Shown here: positions 42,078 through 51,680 of the stretch, piece after piece | Numbering within the stretch: the first letter of the stretch is position 1 | Layout: each line of letters opens with the position of its first letter | Assembly (NCBI RefSeq): GCF_000152985.1 | Contig: NZ_CH672395.1 | Location: 2,308,262-2,372,261, forward strand | Direction of reading: 5' to 3' | Source of the DNA: Leeuwenhoekiella blandensis MED217 | GTDB taxonomy: Bacteria; Bacteroidota; Bacteroidia; Flavobacteriales; Flavobacteriaceae | Length of the DNA stretch: 64,000 bases | Made by a program: the position numbers and the translations under genes | Notes under the pieces: model-generated | Told to the model about the DNA's origin: nothing | Databases searched by the model: none | The model's input: only the letters and a program-made list of their open reading frames with translations

Positions 42078-44519
42078 TTAAGCTTCAGCTGTAGCAGTCT
42101 TCTTACGATAGCCATAAAACAAACCTCCGAGCACGATCAATATCAAAACGATATTACTAGCTAAACTTATCTTACTTCCGGTTTTTACCACTTCAGGTTC
42201 AAACTTAAATTCGATTATATGAGTTCCTTTAGGAACCATCATTGCGCGCAAAATATAATCTGCTTTAAAGTAATCTGCTTCCTCACCATCTACATAAACA
42301 TTCCAGCCTTCAGGATAATAAACCTCACTGAAAACCGCCAGCTTTTCTGTGGCACTATTTGATTTATATTTTAGATAATTGGGTTGATGCGCAACGAGTT
42401 CGATAGAATCAGTTGAATCTACCGGAAAGATTTTAGAAGTAATTTCATTTGCAAACTTCTTTTGAACGATAGCAGTTTGACGCGTATTCAAACTATCTAA
42501 AGCTAAGATCTCGGTATCTGCATCGGGCACAATCTTTACATTTTGTACAAACCAAACATTCCCATTTGCCTGTGGATTGATCTGTACCTGCTCTGCTCCT
42601 TCTTCATTTTGAGTAATGATGTATTTTACATTAAGCAAATTGAGCGGTTGAATGTTTCCTTGATATAAATAAAATTCTGCCAAATCCTGTAATCGAGCCG
42701 GTTTTGCCCCGTGATATCCTCCTATTGAATTATGAAAATAACTCGTGCGCGCACCATTTAAACCTATGCTTTGCTCAAAAACCCGATAGCGTGTAGTGTC
42801 TTGTAGAATTTGTTTATCGGCTTGAGTAGCCTGAAAAGGTTGTTCTACCAAACGTGCTGCCATAAAATTTTCGGTATTCACATAACGACGGTCTACTTGC
42901 ACCAAATCAAAAACTATAAGAATAGCCATCACGACAATGACTTGGGTTTCTGACAATTTCTTTTTGATATAGAACCAAATCAGTCCGGCTGCAATTAGCA
43001 CCAAAATAAGTGTCTTAAGCGTATCCTTTATAAGAAGTGCTTTTCGATCATCTTTGACAGCACTTATAAACTCCATTCCAAAATTCTGAATGTAGTAAGC
43101 ATCGTTCCCACCTGCAAAAGAAAAAAGCGTCCCGTTGAAGAGCAATATGATAAGTGAAACTCCCCCTGTAATTCCGGTGGTCCACTTCAAAGCTTTTAAT
43201 TTATCCTCTTTTGCTTCGGTTTTCTGTAAAATTTTATAAAGACCGAAAACAGCCAATACCGGCACACAAACTTCTGCAATAACCTGTATAGAAGTTACCG
43301 CTCTAAATTTATCATATAGTGGGAAATAGTCGATCCATAAATCGGTGAACCAAGAGAGGTTGCCCCCGTAGCTTAAAAGAAGTGATAGAATAGTTCCTCC
43401 AAGCAACCACCATTTTAAGCGGCCTTTTACCATAAAAATCCCCAGAACAAAAAGAAAAACCACAACGGCTCCAAGATATGCAGGACCAGAAACTCCAGGC
43501 TGACTTCCCCAATAATACAAACGAAACTGACCAAAAATAGACTCAACCTGTGCTGGCGGCACTCCTTGTTTTAAGAGAAATTCGGTAAACGCGCTGTCTT
43601 TGTTATACGGTTCAGAATTTGATCCTCCGTAGAGACCGGCAATGAAGAGGTCTAAGGTCTCAGAAATACCGTAACTGTATTGGTTGATATATGCTTTATC
43701 AAGTCCGCTAGCATCTTGCTTTGCAGTCCCGTCAGGATTAATTGACAGCTCACTTTTTCCACGGGTACTAAACGCACTATATTCTGAAGTAGCCATTAAA
43801 CTCGCAGCATTCGTCCCAATTGCCAGAACTACTGCCAGAACCAAAATCCCTACGCTTTTAAAAAAATGAGGTAATTCGTTTTTGCGAACTGCATCTATTA
43901 AATAGGCAACCCCGAGCACTAGAACAAGCAGCATTAGGTAGTAGGTCATTTGCACGTGATTGGCAACAATCTCCAATGCCATTGCCACTGCGGTGAGAAT
44001 AAATCCCCAAATGTATTTTTTCCTGAATGTTAATATTATTCCGCTTAAAACCAGCGGCATATAAGCAATTGCGTGGGCTTTTGCATTGTGACCAACACCT
44101 AAAATGATGATGAGATAACTTGAAAAACCAAAAGCTAAGGCACCTAAACCGGCATATTTCCAATCTAATCTTAAGACTAAAAGTAATATGTAAAATCCTA
44201 TGAAGTAAAGGAATAAATAATCTGCCGGTCTGGGTAAGAATCGAATACTGAGATCTAAACTCTTGATCCAATTATAAGGATATTTTGCTCCCAATTGATA
44301 GGTAGGCATTCCGCCGAAGGCTGCATCGGTCCAATAGGGCTCTTCACCCGTTTGCGCTCTATAGTCCATCTGTTCCTTAGCCATCCCACGATATTGTTGA
44401 ATATCGCTTTGAAACATCTTTTTACCAGATAAAACCGGACTAAAATAAAGCAATGCAGTAACTATAAATACTAAAACCACAGCGAGGTGTGGCACTATTT
44501 TTTTGATTGAGAAGGTCAT
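42078..44519 (-). CDS. YfhO family membrane protein
   Basis: The 813-residue protein has 12-14 membrane helices in two blocks. The signature appears early (YFSPVLSGKKMFQSDIQQYR, and EEPYWTDAAFGGMPTYQLGA), with the motifs WTDAAFGG and GHNAKAHAIAYMPL. The C-terminal ~200 residues are an extracytoplasmic domain (RYRVFEQSIGLNGARTSYFH, SIGGYHGAKPARL), closed by a last helix and basic tail. YfhO in Bacillus and Listeria takes part in glycosylation of teichoic acids using lipid-linked sugars, so a GT-C-like transferase role in the local glycan pathway is plausible. Confidence 0.92.
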   Translation of the reverse strand: MTFSIKKIVPHLAVVLVFIVTALLYFSPVLSGKKMFQSDIQQYRGMAKEQMDYRAQTGEEPYWTDAAFGGMPTYQLGAKYPYNWIKSLDLSIRFLPRPADYLFLYFIGFYILLLVLRLDWKYAGLGALAFGFSSYLIIILGVGHNAKAHAIAYMPLVLSGIILTFRKKYIWGFILTAVAMALEIVANHVQMTYYLMLLVLVLGVAYLIDAVRKNELPHFFKSVGILVLAVVLAIGTNAASLMATSEYSAFSTRGKSELSINPDGTAKQDASGLDKAYINQYSYGISETLDLFIAGLYGGSNSEPYNKDSAFTEFLLKQGVPPAQVESIFGQFRLYYWGSQPGVSGPAYLGAVVVFLFVLGIFMVKGRLKWWLLGGTILSLLLSYGGNLSWFTDLWIDYFPLYDKFRAVTSIQVIAEVCVPVLAVFGLYKILQKTEAKEDKLKALKWTTGITGGVSLIILLFNGTLFSFAGGNDAYYIQNFGMEFISAVKDDRKALLIKDTLKTLILVLIAAGLIWFYIKKKLSETQVIVVMAILIVFDLVQVDRRYVNTENFMAARLVEQPFQATQADKQILQDTTRYRVFEQSIGLNGARTSYFHNSIGGYHGAKPARLQDLAEFYLYQGNIQPLNLLNVKYIITQNEEGAEQVQINPQANGNVWFVQNVKIVPDADTEILALDSLNTRQTAIVQKKFANEITSKIFPVDSTDSIELVAHQPNYLKYKSNSATEKLAVFSEVYYPEGWNVYVDGEEADYFKADYILRAMMVPKGTHIIEFKFEPEVVKTGSKISLASNIVLILIVLGGLFYGYRKKTATAEA

Positions 44520-44547
44520 AAATGTAAGCTAAACTAAAGCGTGGAAA

Positions 44548-44808
44548 TTAGTCAATTTCTTCATAATCGATATACTCTCCCACATTTTTATTTGAACGCT
44601 TTTCCCGGTTAGGTACTTGATCAATTATTGTTTCACCTTCCTTTTCTGAAGGAGCATTTTGCTGACCATAACCTTGAGCCATATTTTGAAAACGTTGCCC
44701 TACTTTTTTGGCCAAATAACGCATTATATAAGGCGATAGCAGTCTGAAAAGGATGCGTAAACCAAAAAATATAAGGAGAATTATAAGTAGTGTCTGTATA
44801 AACTTCAT
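44548..44808 (-). CDS. DUF4834 small membrane protein
   Basis: ATG at 44808 gives 86 residues: one membrane helix (MKFIQTLLIILLIFFGLRIL), then a basic amphipathic stretch (RLLSPYIMRYLAKKVGQRFQ) and an acidic tail (SNKNVGEYIDYEEID). This matches the small DUF4834 family found across Bacteroidota, function unknown. It lies 28 bp upstream of yfhO and is probably the first gene of the polysaccharide operon. A longer frame from 44844 is possible but adds an odd N-terminus. Confidence 0.8.
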   Translation of the reverse strand: MKFIQTLLIILLIFFGLRILFRLLSPYIMRYLAKKVGQRFQNMAQGYGQQNAPSEKEGETIIDQVPNREKRSNKNVGEYIDYEEID

Positions 44809-44983
44809 CGATACAAGATTTGAAGCAAAATTAACCAATAGCATACGTTTTAGCCTTAAAAAAAAGAATAAATCCTAAGGTCCCGCTTCTCTTTAATAGT
44901 TAGGCTATCTCTTATTTTTACATTATGTTTGTGAGGTTGAGGTTTTAAATCTCTAGCTCCTAATTTTAAGAAAATCAGAAACT

Positions 44984-45874
44984 ATGCCGGTACGATTGCT
45001 ATTTAGTTTATCGCTTTTGCTATGCTTAGCTACGCAACAGGCTAGCTCCCAGTATACTGAAACTATAAACTCAAACAGACCTGGGCAATCTCAAGGCGCT
45101 TTTGCAGTAGGACGCGGTGTTTTTCAAGCTGAATTAGGTGCCACAATGGGTCGAGAATCCCACAATTTACTGTTTACCGAAACAGATAATATTGGTGGAG
45201 AGTTTCAATTGCGATATGGAGCCGTGAAAGAACAACTTGAGTTTAACTTTAGTGGTTCTTACTTATATGAAGATATCACACCAACCTCAGGAAATGCTGA
45301 ACCATATTCTCACAGTGGTTTTCCTATGGTTACGATAGGTGCAAAATATTTGCTTTATGATCCCTACAAAAATTATGAAGAGAAGATAAATCTTTACAGT
45401 TATCATGCAAACAGAGCTTTTAAATGGCGCACCTTGATTCCTGCTGTTTCGGTGTTTTCTGGAGCGAATTATGTTTACGAAGAAAACAATCCCTTTTTAC
45501 CAGAAAGTCAATCTGGTTTCACACCCAAAGCCATGGTTATCACGCAGCATAACTGGGGACGTTGGGTATGGGTAAATAATTTTATATACGATCAGTTTTT
45601 AACCGATTATCCTACCAAAGCCTGGATCACAACAATGACCCACTCTTTTAATCCTAAAATCGCTGCTTTTGCAGAATTTCAGGTTATTATGAGCGATATC
45701 TATGCAGATGATATTTTTCGCTTTGGTGGTGCTTATTTAATTACAAAAGATTTACAAGTAGATATAAGCGCATTAATAAATTTTAAAGAAACTCCCAGCC
45801 GACAACAATTAGGTTTAGGTTTATCTTACCGGCTGGATTTTCACAGCAATGACGAATTGCTTCCGCAGAAATAA
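44984..45874 (+). CDS. Outer-membrane transporter-like beta-barrel protein
   Basis: The 296-residue protein begins with a signal peptide (MPVRLLFSLSLLLCLATQQA, cleavage near SSQ) and the family opening TINSNRPGQSQGAFAVGRGV. Repeated amphipathic strands (FQAELGATMGRESHNLLFTE, FQLRYGAVKEQLEFNFSGSY) run to LGLGLSYRLDF near the C-terminus. It resembles proteins annotated as transporter of the phenol-degradation MetA-like family, which are outer-membrane barrels with unknown cargo. It stands alone, 40 bp before the GNAT gene, and could share its transcript. Confidence 0.75.
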   Translation: MPVRLLFSLSLLLCLATQQASSQYTETINSNRPGQSQGAFAVGRGVFQAELGATMGRESHNLLFTETDNIGGEFQLRYGAVKEQLEFNFSGSYLYEDITPTSGNAEPYSHSGFPMVTIGAKYLLYDPYKNYEEKINLYSYHANRAFKWRTLIPAVSVFSGANYVYEENNPFLPESQSGFTPKAMVITQHNWGRWVWVNNFIYDQFLTDYPTKAWITTMTHSFNPKIAAFAEFQVIMSDIYADDIFRFGGAYLITKDLQVDISALINFKETPSRQQLGLGLSYRLDFHSNDELLPQK

Positions 45875-45914
45875 AAATACGGTTACCTTTACACGCTATA
45901 TTAGTTAGAGTAGA

Positions 45915-47033
45915 ATGATTACAATAAAAGAAATGAAAACAAAACAGGAACTGACGCAGTTTGTCAAGTTTCCGTTTTCACTTTATGATAAAAGCAGTAA
46001 CTGGGTTCCGCCGTTGATCAACGACGAACTTGAAAGCATGGATCCTGAAAAAAATCCTGTTTTTAAAAATGCCGAAGCCCGCTTCTTTTTGGCTTTTAAA
46101 GGAAAAAAACCGGTAGGGCGTATTGCAGCCATCATTAATCATATCGAAATAAACGAGCAAGGAAAGCCTAAAATGCGTTTTGGGTGGTTTGATGCTATCG
46201 ATGATCTTGAGGTAACCAAAGCACTAATTGCACAGGTTGAAGAAATAGGTCGTGCCAATGATCTTAAGTGGATTGAAGGTCCCGTTGGCTTTAGCAATAT
46301 GGAAAAAGCCGGAATGCTCATTGAAGGCTTCGAGTATCTCAATACCATGATCACTTGGTATAATCATCCTTATTACAAAGAGCATTTTGAAAAACTCAAT
46401 TTTGAGAAAGCTTCAGAATGGGTAGAATATAAAATTCAGATTCCTGAAAAGTCTCCAGAAAAAGTTGAAAAGTTTGCGCGTATTATCGTTGAGCGCTACA
46501 ACTTAAAACTTATTCATTTTAAAAATAGTAAGGAGATTCTACCTTACGTAGACGATATGTTTGGTTTACTCAACAAAACCTACAATGATCTGAGTACTTT
46601 TGTTCCTATTCAGCAATACCAAATCGATCATTATAAGGATAAGTATATCAAATACATCAATCCACATTACATCAAATGTATTGAGAATGCTGAAGGTAAA
46701 CTCATTGCCTTTGCGATCACGATGCCATCCTTTAGTAAAGCCCTTAAAAAAGCAAATGGAAGTTTATGGCCTTTTGGATTTATTCATCTATTGCGTGCAC
46801 GTAAAAACAACGATACAGCCGCTTTCTATCTTATAGGTATTGATCCTGAATATCAAGGAAAAGGAGTTACCGCAGCGATCTTCCAGACGATGCAAGATTT
46901 ATTTACTGCAAATGGAATTACTCAAGTAGAAACCAATCCTGAACTCGAAGAAAATAAGGCGATTCAACAGCTTTGGAAAAAATACGACCATCAGCTGCAT
47001 AAAAGAAGAAGGACTTATAAACGTGATTTATAA
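45915..47033 (+). CDS. GNAT-superfamily N-acetyltransferase-like protein
   Basis: The 372-residue cytoplasmic protein has an N-terminal region MITIKEMKTKQELTQFVKFP, a middle FGWFDAIDDLEVTKALIAQV / EGPVGFSNMEKAGMLIEGFE, and a C-terminal acetyl-CoA-binding GNAT motif (FYLIGIDPEYQGKGVTAAIF, with the Q-G-K-G loop). It is about twice the size of a minimal GNAT, and the architecture matches a flavobacterial family of double-GNAT-like proteins with unknown substrate. A stem of 8 plus 4 bp (47009-47039) overlaps the 3' end of the gene and may help end transcription. Confidence 0.8.
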   Translation: MITIKEMKTKQELTQFVKFPFSLYDKSSNWVPPLINDELESMDPEKNPVFKNAEARFFLAFKGKKPVGRIAAIINHIEINEQGKPKMRFGWFDAIDDLEVTKALIAQVEEIGRANDLKWIEGPVGFSNMEKAGMLIEGFEYLNTMITWYNHPYYKEHFEKLNFEKASEWVEYKIQIPEKSPEKVEKFARIIVERYNLKLIHFKNSKEILPYVDDMFGLLNKTYNDLSTFVPIQQYQIDHYKDKYIKYINPHYIKCIENAEGKLIAFAITMPSFSKALKKANGSLWPFGFIHLLRARKNNDTAAFYLIGIDPEYQGKGVTAAIFQTMQDLFTANGITQVETNPELEENKAIQQLWKKYDHQLHKRRRTYKRDL

Positions 47034-47061
47034 GCCCTTCAGAAATTCATTCTTTATAGGA

Positions 47062-47742
47062 TTACTCAAGAAGCATAAAGCTTACTTGAATTTTTGAGGT
47101 AATCGTTAATTCTCCAGGAGCTAAAGTGCGTTGTGTAGCATCAGCTGATTCTGCCATTGCAACTTTATACATAGGTTGTGGCTGTGGCGCGCTAGTTCCT
47201 AACTCTGAGATCGCAACAGCTTTTCCTATACTTTGACCTAAAACACCTGCATATTCTGTTGCTTTTTCTTTTGCATTTGCTACCGCCTTTTTGCGCGCTT
47301 CTGCTTCATAAGCTTCCATCTTTGAAGAAGAAAATTCTACACCGTTTATCGTGTTAATCCCTGAAGATACAAGACCAGCCATGATTTTGTCATAAGTAGA
47401 CAAATCCTTCAGTTTTACAGAAATCGTCTGACTCGCACGGTAATTATACGTTTTTGTATTGTAATCGTAATTCTTGTTTAGATTAACATATTCGGTCTGC
47501 ACCTGGTTCTGCGGAATATTCATTTTCAATAAATAATCAAGCACTTTATCAACACTTGTATCATTTTCCGCCTTTACCGTTTTAGCATCTTTACCTTCGG
47601 TTTGAACTCCCATTCTAATAGTAACTTCATCAGGAACAGCAATTACTTTTCCTTCTCCTGTTACATTTACTGTAGGTTGAATTGATTGTGCGCTAGCCAT
47701 ACTTGTCACAGCAGTTATGGCAAGAATTAAAATAGATTTCAT
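47062..47742 (-). CDS. SIMPL domain (DUF541) periplasmic protein
   Basis: The 226-residue protein has a signal peptide (MKSILILAITAVTSMASAQS) and a full SIMPL/DUF541 domain: VNVTGEGKVIAVPDEVTIRM, VKAENDTSVDKVLDYLLKMN, IPQNQVQTEYVNLNKNYDYN, KAVANAKEKATEYAGVLGQS. Family members such as E. coli YggE affect oxidative stress tolerance, and the brucella homologue BP26 forms ring-shaped oligomers. It is a single gene, 44 bp downstream of the rhomboid gene on the same strand. Confidence 0.92.
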   Translation of the reverse strand: MKSILILAITAVTSMASAQSIQPTVNVTGEGKVIAVPDEVTIRMGVQTEGKDAKTVKAENDTSVDKVLDYLLKMNIPQNQVQTEYVNLNKNYDYNTKTYNYRASQTISVKLKDLSTYDKIMAGLVSSGINTINGVEFSSSKMEAYEAEARKKAVANAKEKATEYAGVLGQSIGKAVAISELGTSAPQPQPMYKVAMAESADATQRTLAPGELTITSKIQVSFMLLE

Positions 47743-47786
47743 AATAGTTGTTTTTTATTTATCACATAAAAGCAAGACCTATGCCA

Positions 47787-48437
47787 TTAAATCTTGCCGG
47801 TCTTGTTCAGGATAAATAAAATTACAATAGGAATCGCTAACAAGCCTACCATCAAGGTGTTAATCTGAAGAAGCACAGGAGCCATTAACAAAGTAATAAC
47901 ATAACCACCCACTGCTCCGCCAAAATGAGCATCGTGACCTATGTTATCATTGTTAGCACGCATCCCATAAATGGAATACAACAAATAACCTATTCCAAAA
48001 ATATACGCCGGGATGGGAACCGGTATAAAAAACATATACAAACTCATATCAGGATTAAGTAAAATCGCTGAATATAAGATGCCGGAAACGGCGCCACTTG
48101 CTCCAACCGCCGAAAAATGGTACTCATCCTTATGAAAATAATAGGAAAGCAAATTTCCTAAAACTAAACTTCCTAAATACACCACAATAAACTCCCAATT
48201 TCCTAAAAGACCAATAACGATTGGCGCAAAGAAATAGAGCGTCAACATATTAAAAAACAAATGGGAAGTACTTACGTGCAAAAAGCCAGAAGAAAGAATG
48301 CGTATGTGTTCACCACGACGCACCGCTCCGGTGTTAAACTTATATTTTTCAAAAAAAGAATAATCGTTAAAACCCTTCATTGAGATCAATACATTGATCC
48401 CTATAACGACTACGGTAATTAAATTTAAATCACCCAT
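47787..48437 (-). CDS. Rhomboid family intramembrane serine protease
   Basis: The 216-residue protein has six membrane helices and the rhomboid catalytic set: HLFFN with His59 and Asn63, the GASG loop with nucleophile Ser114 (SAVGASGAVSG), and His171 in GHDAHFGGAVGG. It would cleave membrane protein substrates within or near the bilayer. The N-terminal L1 loop holds RRGEHIRILSSGFLHVS. Substrates are unknown. It has a divergent arrangement with the acyltransferase gene at 48580. Confidence 0.95.
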   Translation of the reverse strand: MGDLNLITVVVIGINVLISMKGFNDYSFFEKYKFNTGAVRRGEHIRILSSGFLHVSTSHLFFNMLTLYFFAPIVIGLLGNWEFIVVYLGSLVLGNLLSYYFHKDEYHFSAVGASGAVSGILYSAILLNPDMSLYMFFIPVPIPAYIFGIGYLLYSIYGMRANNDNIGHDAHFGGAVGGYVITLLMAPVLLQINTLMVGLLAIPIVILFILNKTGKI

Positions 48438-48579
48438 AAAAGCTCAAATTTTGCTTTCAAATATACCTATATTTGCGCACTAAGTGCCGCTAAAATCAAA
48501 TGGTTTACAAATAGCCTTTTTCCAACAAAAGGAGTCCTTTTTTTGAGCACGACAGATTAGAATCAAAAAATCATCGCAC

Positions 48580-49449
48580 ATGCAACGCCTACTCTACTGG
48601 CTGGTATATCCCCTCTTGTGGATAATTTCAAAACTTCCGTTCTGGCTGTTCTACAAAGTATCTGATGGAATTTTTATCCTTGTTTACTATGTTGTTGGTT
48701 ATCGTAAAAAAACCGTGCGTTTTAACCTAAAAACAGCATTTCCTGAAAAGTCTGATGCTGAAAGAAAAGCCATTGAGAAAAGATTCTACAAACATATGTG
48801 CGATATGTTTCTTGAGATGATCAAATCTATTTCAATCTCTGCAGAAGAATTGAAGAAACGCTTTCAGTTTGACGATCTAACCATTGTTGAAAAATTGGTC
48901 AAAGAACAACGCAGTTCGCTGATTATGATGGGACATTATGCCAGTTATGAGTGGCTTACTGCACTTCAGTTTTATTTTGAACATAACGGCTACGGAATTT
49001 ACAAGCGCATAAAAAACCCATATTTTGATAAACTCATTCACGAAATCAGAGAAAAATGGAATTCAAAATTAATCGCCAATAAAGAAGCTACCTTCATTAT
49101 TAGAAAACAACAACGCGCCGGTAAAATGGCAACCTATGCATTTATAGCAGATCAATCGCCAAAGACTAGAAAACATTATCACTGCACAGATTTTTTAGGA
49201 CAGAATGTACCGTTCTTTTCGGGAGTTGAACGCCTGGCAAAATCTGAAGATATGCCGGTTATCTATCTTGCTGTAAACAAAATAAAAAGAGGCTATTACA
49301 CAGCCTCTTTTAAAGTAATCACCGAAGATCCTAACACACTCCCTGATCATAAAATCACAGACGTTTTTGCTAAACTTCTCGAAGCTCAGATCAAAGAAAA
49401 TCCGGAGTATTATTTATGGACGCATAAACGCTTTAAACATGCGCTTTAA
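48580..49449 (+). CDS. Lysophospholipid/lipid A acyltransferase, LpxL/HtrB family
   Basis: The 289-residue protein has a membrane-anchoring N-terminus (MQRLLYWLVYPLLWIISKLP) and the family acyltransferase motif HX4E at His119-Glu124 (MMGHYASYEW). Other conserved parts are FIADQSPKTRKHYHCTDFLG and the C-terminal NPEYYLWTHKRFKHAL. LpxL-type enzymes add secondary acyl chains to lipid A at the inner membrane. In Bacteroidota this family also includes ornithine and sulfonolipid acyltransferases, so lipid A is likely but not certain. It is convergent with glmM, three bases between stops. Confidence 0.9.
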   Translation: MQRLLYWLVYPLLWIISKLPFWLFYKVSDGIFILVYYVVGYRKKTVRFNLKTAFPEKSDAERKAIEKRFYKHMCDMFLEMIKSISISAEELKKRFQFDDLTIVEKLVKEQRSSLIMMGHYASYEWLTALQFYFEHNGYGIYKRIKNPYFDKLIHEIREKWNSKLIANKEATFIIRKQQRAGKMATYAFIADQSPKTRKHYHCTDFLGQNVPFFSGVERLAKSEDMPVIYLAVNKIKRGYYTASFKVITEDPNTLPDHKITDVFAKLLEAQIKENPEYYLWTHKRFKHAL

Positions 49450-49452
49450 AAT

Positions 49453-50841
49453 TTAGATACCTGCTATCGTTTTGATCGCTGCGATCATACCATCAGCAAC
49501 TTGATCTGCTTCAGATTGACTTCCTGCTTCGGTATAGATTCGAATGATAGGTTCTGTATTTGATTTTCTGAGATGTACCCAATGGTTTTCAAAATCAATT
49601 TTCACTCCATCAATGGTGTTTACTTCTTCCTCCTGATAGCGCTTTTCAATTTCTTTTAGAATACCATCAACATCTAAAGTTGGTGTTAATTCTATTTTCT
49701 TTTTACTCATAAAATAAGCGGGATAGCTTGCACGCAACTCACTTACTTTAATCTTCTTTTTTGCCAAGTGTGTTAAAAATAGTGCGACGCCAACTAATGC
49801 ATCTCTTCCGTAGTGTGATTCAGGAAAAATGATTCCGCCATTACCTTCTCCTCCAATCACCGCGTTCACCTCTTTCATTTTGGTCACTACATTCACCTCT
49901 CCAACTGCAGCTGCGTGATACGTGCCGCCGTGCTTTTGAGTGACGTCGCGTAAGGCTCTAGATGAACTTAAATTAGAAACGGTGTCTCCGGGGTTTTCAC
50001 TCAACACATAATCTGCACAAGCGACAAGCGTATATTCTTCACCAAACATTTCGCCGGTTTCATCAATAAAAGCAAGACGGTCAACATCTGGATCAACTAC
50101 AATTCCTAAATCGGCATTTTCTTCAGGAACCAATTTACAGATATCAGAAAGATGTTCTTTTAAAGGCTCTGGATTGTGCGGAAAGTTTCCAGTAGGCTCA
50201 CAATATAATTTTTCTACATAAACACCCAAACGTTCCAGAAGCATTGGGATCGCAATACCTCCGGTAGAATTTACACCATCTACTACAATTTTAAAATTTG
50301 CTGCCTTAATTGCATCTTCATCAACCAATTCAAGGTCGAGCACTTCGTCAATATGAATGTCGATATACGCATCATTTTTATGTATCGCTCCCAATTGATC
50401 TACTTCTGCAAAGGAAACCGAAGCCTCACTTGCTATTTTTAGAATTTCGGCACCGGCTTCAGCATTGAGAAATTCGCCATTCTTATCAAGAAGTTTTAAA
50501 GCATTCCACTGTTTAGGATTGTGAGATGCGGTTAGGATAATTCCACCATCGGCGTGTTCTAGCTTTACTGCCAGTTCAACGGTTGGTGTAGTTGAAAGGT
50601 CAAGGTCTACAACGTCTATACCTAAACCTACTAAGGTTTGCATCACCAACTGTTGCAGCATCTCACCACTCAAGCGCGCATCGCGCCCCACGACAATTTT
50701 ATACTCGTCCTTATTTCGTTGCTTTTTGATAAAAGTACCGTAAGCTGCTGCAAATTTAACCGCATCAATAGGTGTCAAATTATCTTCGGGCGTTCCTCCT
50801 ATGGTACCACGTATTCCTGAAATAGATTTTATTAGGGTCAT
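49453..50841 (-). CDS. glmM: Phosphoglucosamine mutase
   Basis: The 462-residue phosphohexomutase has the catalytic serine loop LTASHNPKQWNALKL (Ser106), the metal-binding loop DPDVDRLAF, the sugar-binding GEGNGGI and the phosphate-binding RKSNTEPIIRIYTEA. The start SISGIRGTIGG is typical of GlmM in Bacteroidota. It interconverts glucosamine-6-phosphate and glucosamine-1-phosphate for UDP-GlcNAc, and therefore peptidoglycan and lipid A synthesis. A phosphomannomutase-type activity cannot be excluded from sequence alone. Confidence 0.92.
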   Translation of the reverse strand: MTLIKSISGIRGTIGGTPEDNLTPIDAVKFAAAYGTFIKKQRNKDEYKIVVGRDARLSGEMLQQLVMQTLVGLGIDVVDLDLSTTPTVELAVKLEHADGGIILTASHNPKQWNALKLLDKNGEFLNAEAGAEILKIASEASVSFAEVDQLGAIHKNDAYIDIHIDEVLDLELVDEDAIKAANFKIVVDGVNSTGGIAIPMLLERLGVYVEKLYCEPTGNFPHNPEPLKEHLSDICKLVPEENADLGIVVDPDVDRLAFIDETGEMFGEEYTLVACADYVLSENPGDTVSNLSSSRALRDVTQKHGGTYHAAAVGEVNVVTKMKEVNAVIGGEGNGGIIFPESHYGRDALVGVALFLTHLAKKKIKVSELRASYPAYFMSKKKIELTPTLDVDGILKEIEKRYQEEEVNTIDGVKIDFENHWVHLRKSNTEPIIRIYTEAGSQSEADQVADGMIAAIKTIAGI

Positions 50842-50997
50842 TTCTTTATTTCATTTTAATTAGACAGAATTACACTTTGCAGATGCATCCTGTATTACTT
50901 TATGCAAATATAGCATTAAACTATCTCCTAAGATTTTTTAAACTTTACACCTCCCAACACACCCCTATTAAATTGAATAACAACGCAATATCAGTTT

Positions 50998-51627
50998 ATG
51001 TGGAGGTATTTTACACTTATTTTTCTTCTTTTCGGTCTTACTTTTGATACTTGCGCTCAAGAAAATGTACAAGGTCGGTTTTATCAACTAGGCTTCAATT
51101 TTGGATATGCTTCGGTAGACAATTTTATTTTTAAAGACGACGATTATTATTACGAAGTCTACCTGCACAAAATTCAAATACTCTACCGAATTAAATCAGG
51201 AAAAATAGACTATGACTTTATCTTTCAGCCTGAGATTAATAGAGCGCACCATAAGCTTTACAATCCTTGGTTTGCCGGTCATCCCGATGTTTTTAGTGCG
51301 TACAGAACGCAATTGATGACCCTCAAAACCATCAACGAATACATCATGAATTGTGGTGTGATCTTACGAACATCAATTACAGAAAATCTAAATATGTATG
51401 GTTTGGCCAGTATTGGTCCGGGTTATTTTGACAAAGGTTCAGAGCGTATGGCTAAAGGTATTGGCTTTTCTGATAATCTTGCTTTAGGATTGAATTATAA
51501 CTTTTTAAAAGAACTTGTGCTGGATTTACGACTTGGTTTTAGGCATGTTTCTAATGCCGAAATCAAACAACCTAACGAAGGTTATGATGCTATAGAGTTC
51601 AATATAGGCTTAGCATACAGGCTTTAA
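50998..51627 (+). CDS. Acyloxyacyl hydrolase / PagL-like lipid A deacylase
   Basis: The 209-residue protein starts with a signal peptide (MWRYFTLIFLLFGLTFDTCA) and is a small outer-membrane barrel. The C-terminal motif GFRHVSNAEIKQPNEGYDAI holds His183 and Ser185, which align with the catalytic His-Ser of PagL, and the protein ends in FNIGLAYRL with a terminal barrel strand. PagL removes the 3-O acyl chain from lipid A. An acidic residue to complete the triad lies nearby (Glu in NEGYDAIE). It is close to the LpxL-like and AcpH genes, a small lipid cluster. Confidence 0.85.
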   Translation: MWRYFTLIFLLFGLTFDTCAQENVQGRFYQLGFNFGYASVDNFIFKDDDYYYEVYLHKIQILYRIKSGKIDYDFIFQPEINRAHHKLYNPWFAGHPDVFSAYRTQLMTLKTINEYIMNCGVILRTSITENLNMYGLASIGPGYFDKGSERMAKGIGFSDNLALGLNYNFLKELVLDLRLGFRHVSNAEIKQPNEGYDAIEFNIGLAYRL

Positions 51628-51680
51628 TTTTTCAGAAAATCTATAGGCAGGCTTATCCTGATAATTTGTAATTTAAGCCT

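Noticed and set aside
47009-47039. Hairpin at the 3' end of the GNAT gene as a canonical terminator
   Set aside because: The stem is good but no T run follows and it lies mostly inside the coding sequence, so I only mention it with the gene.
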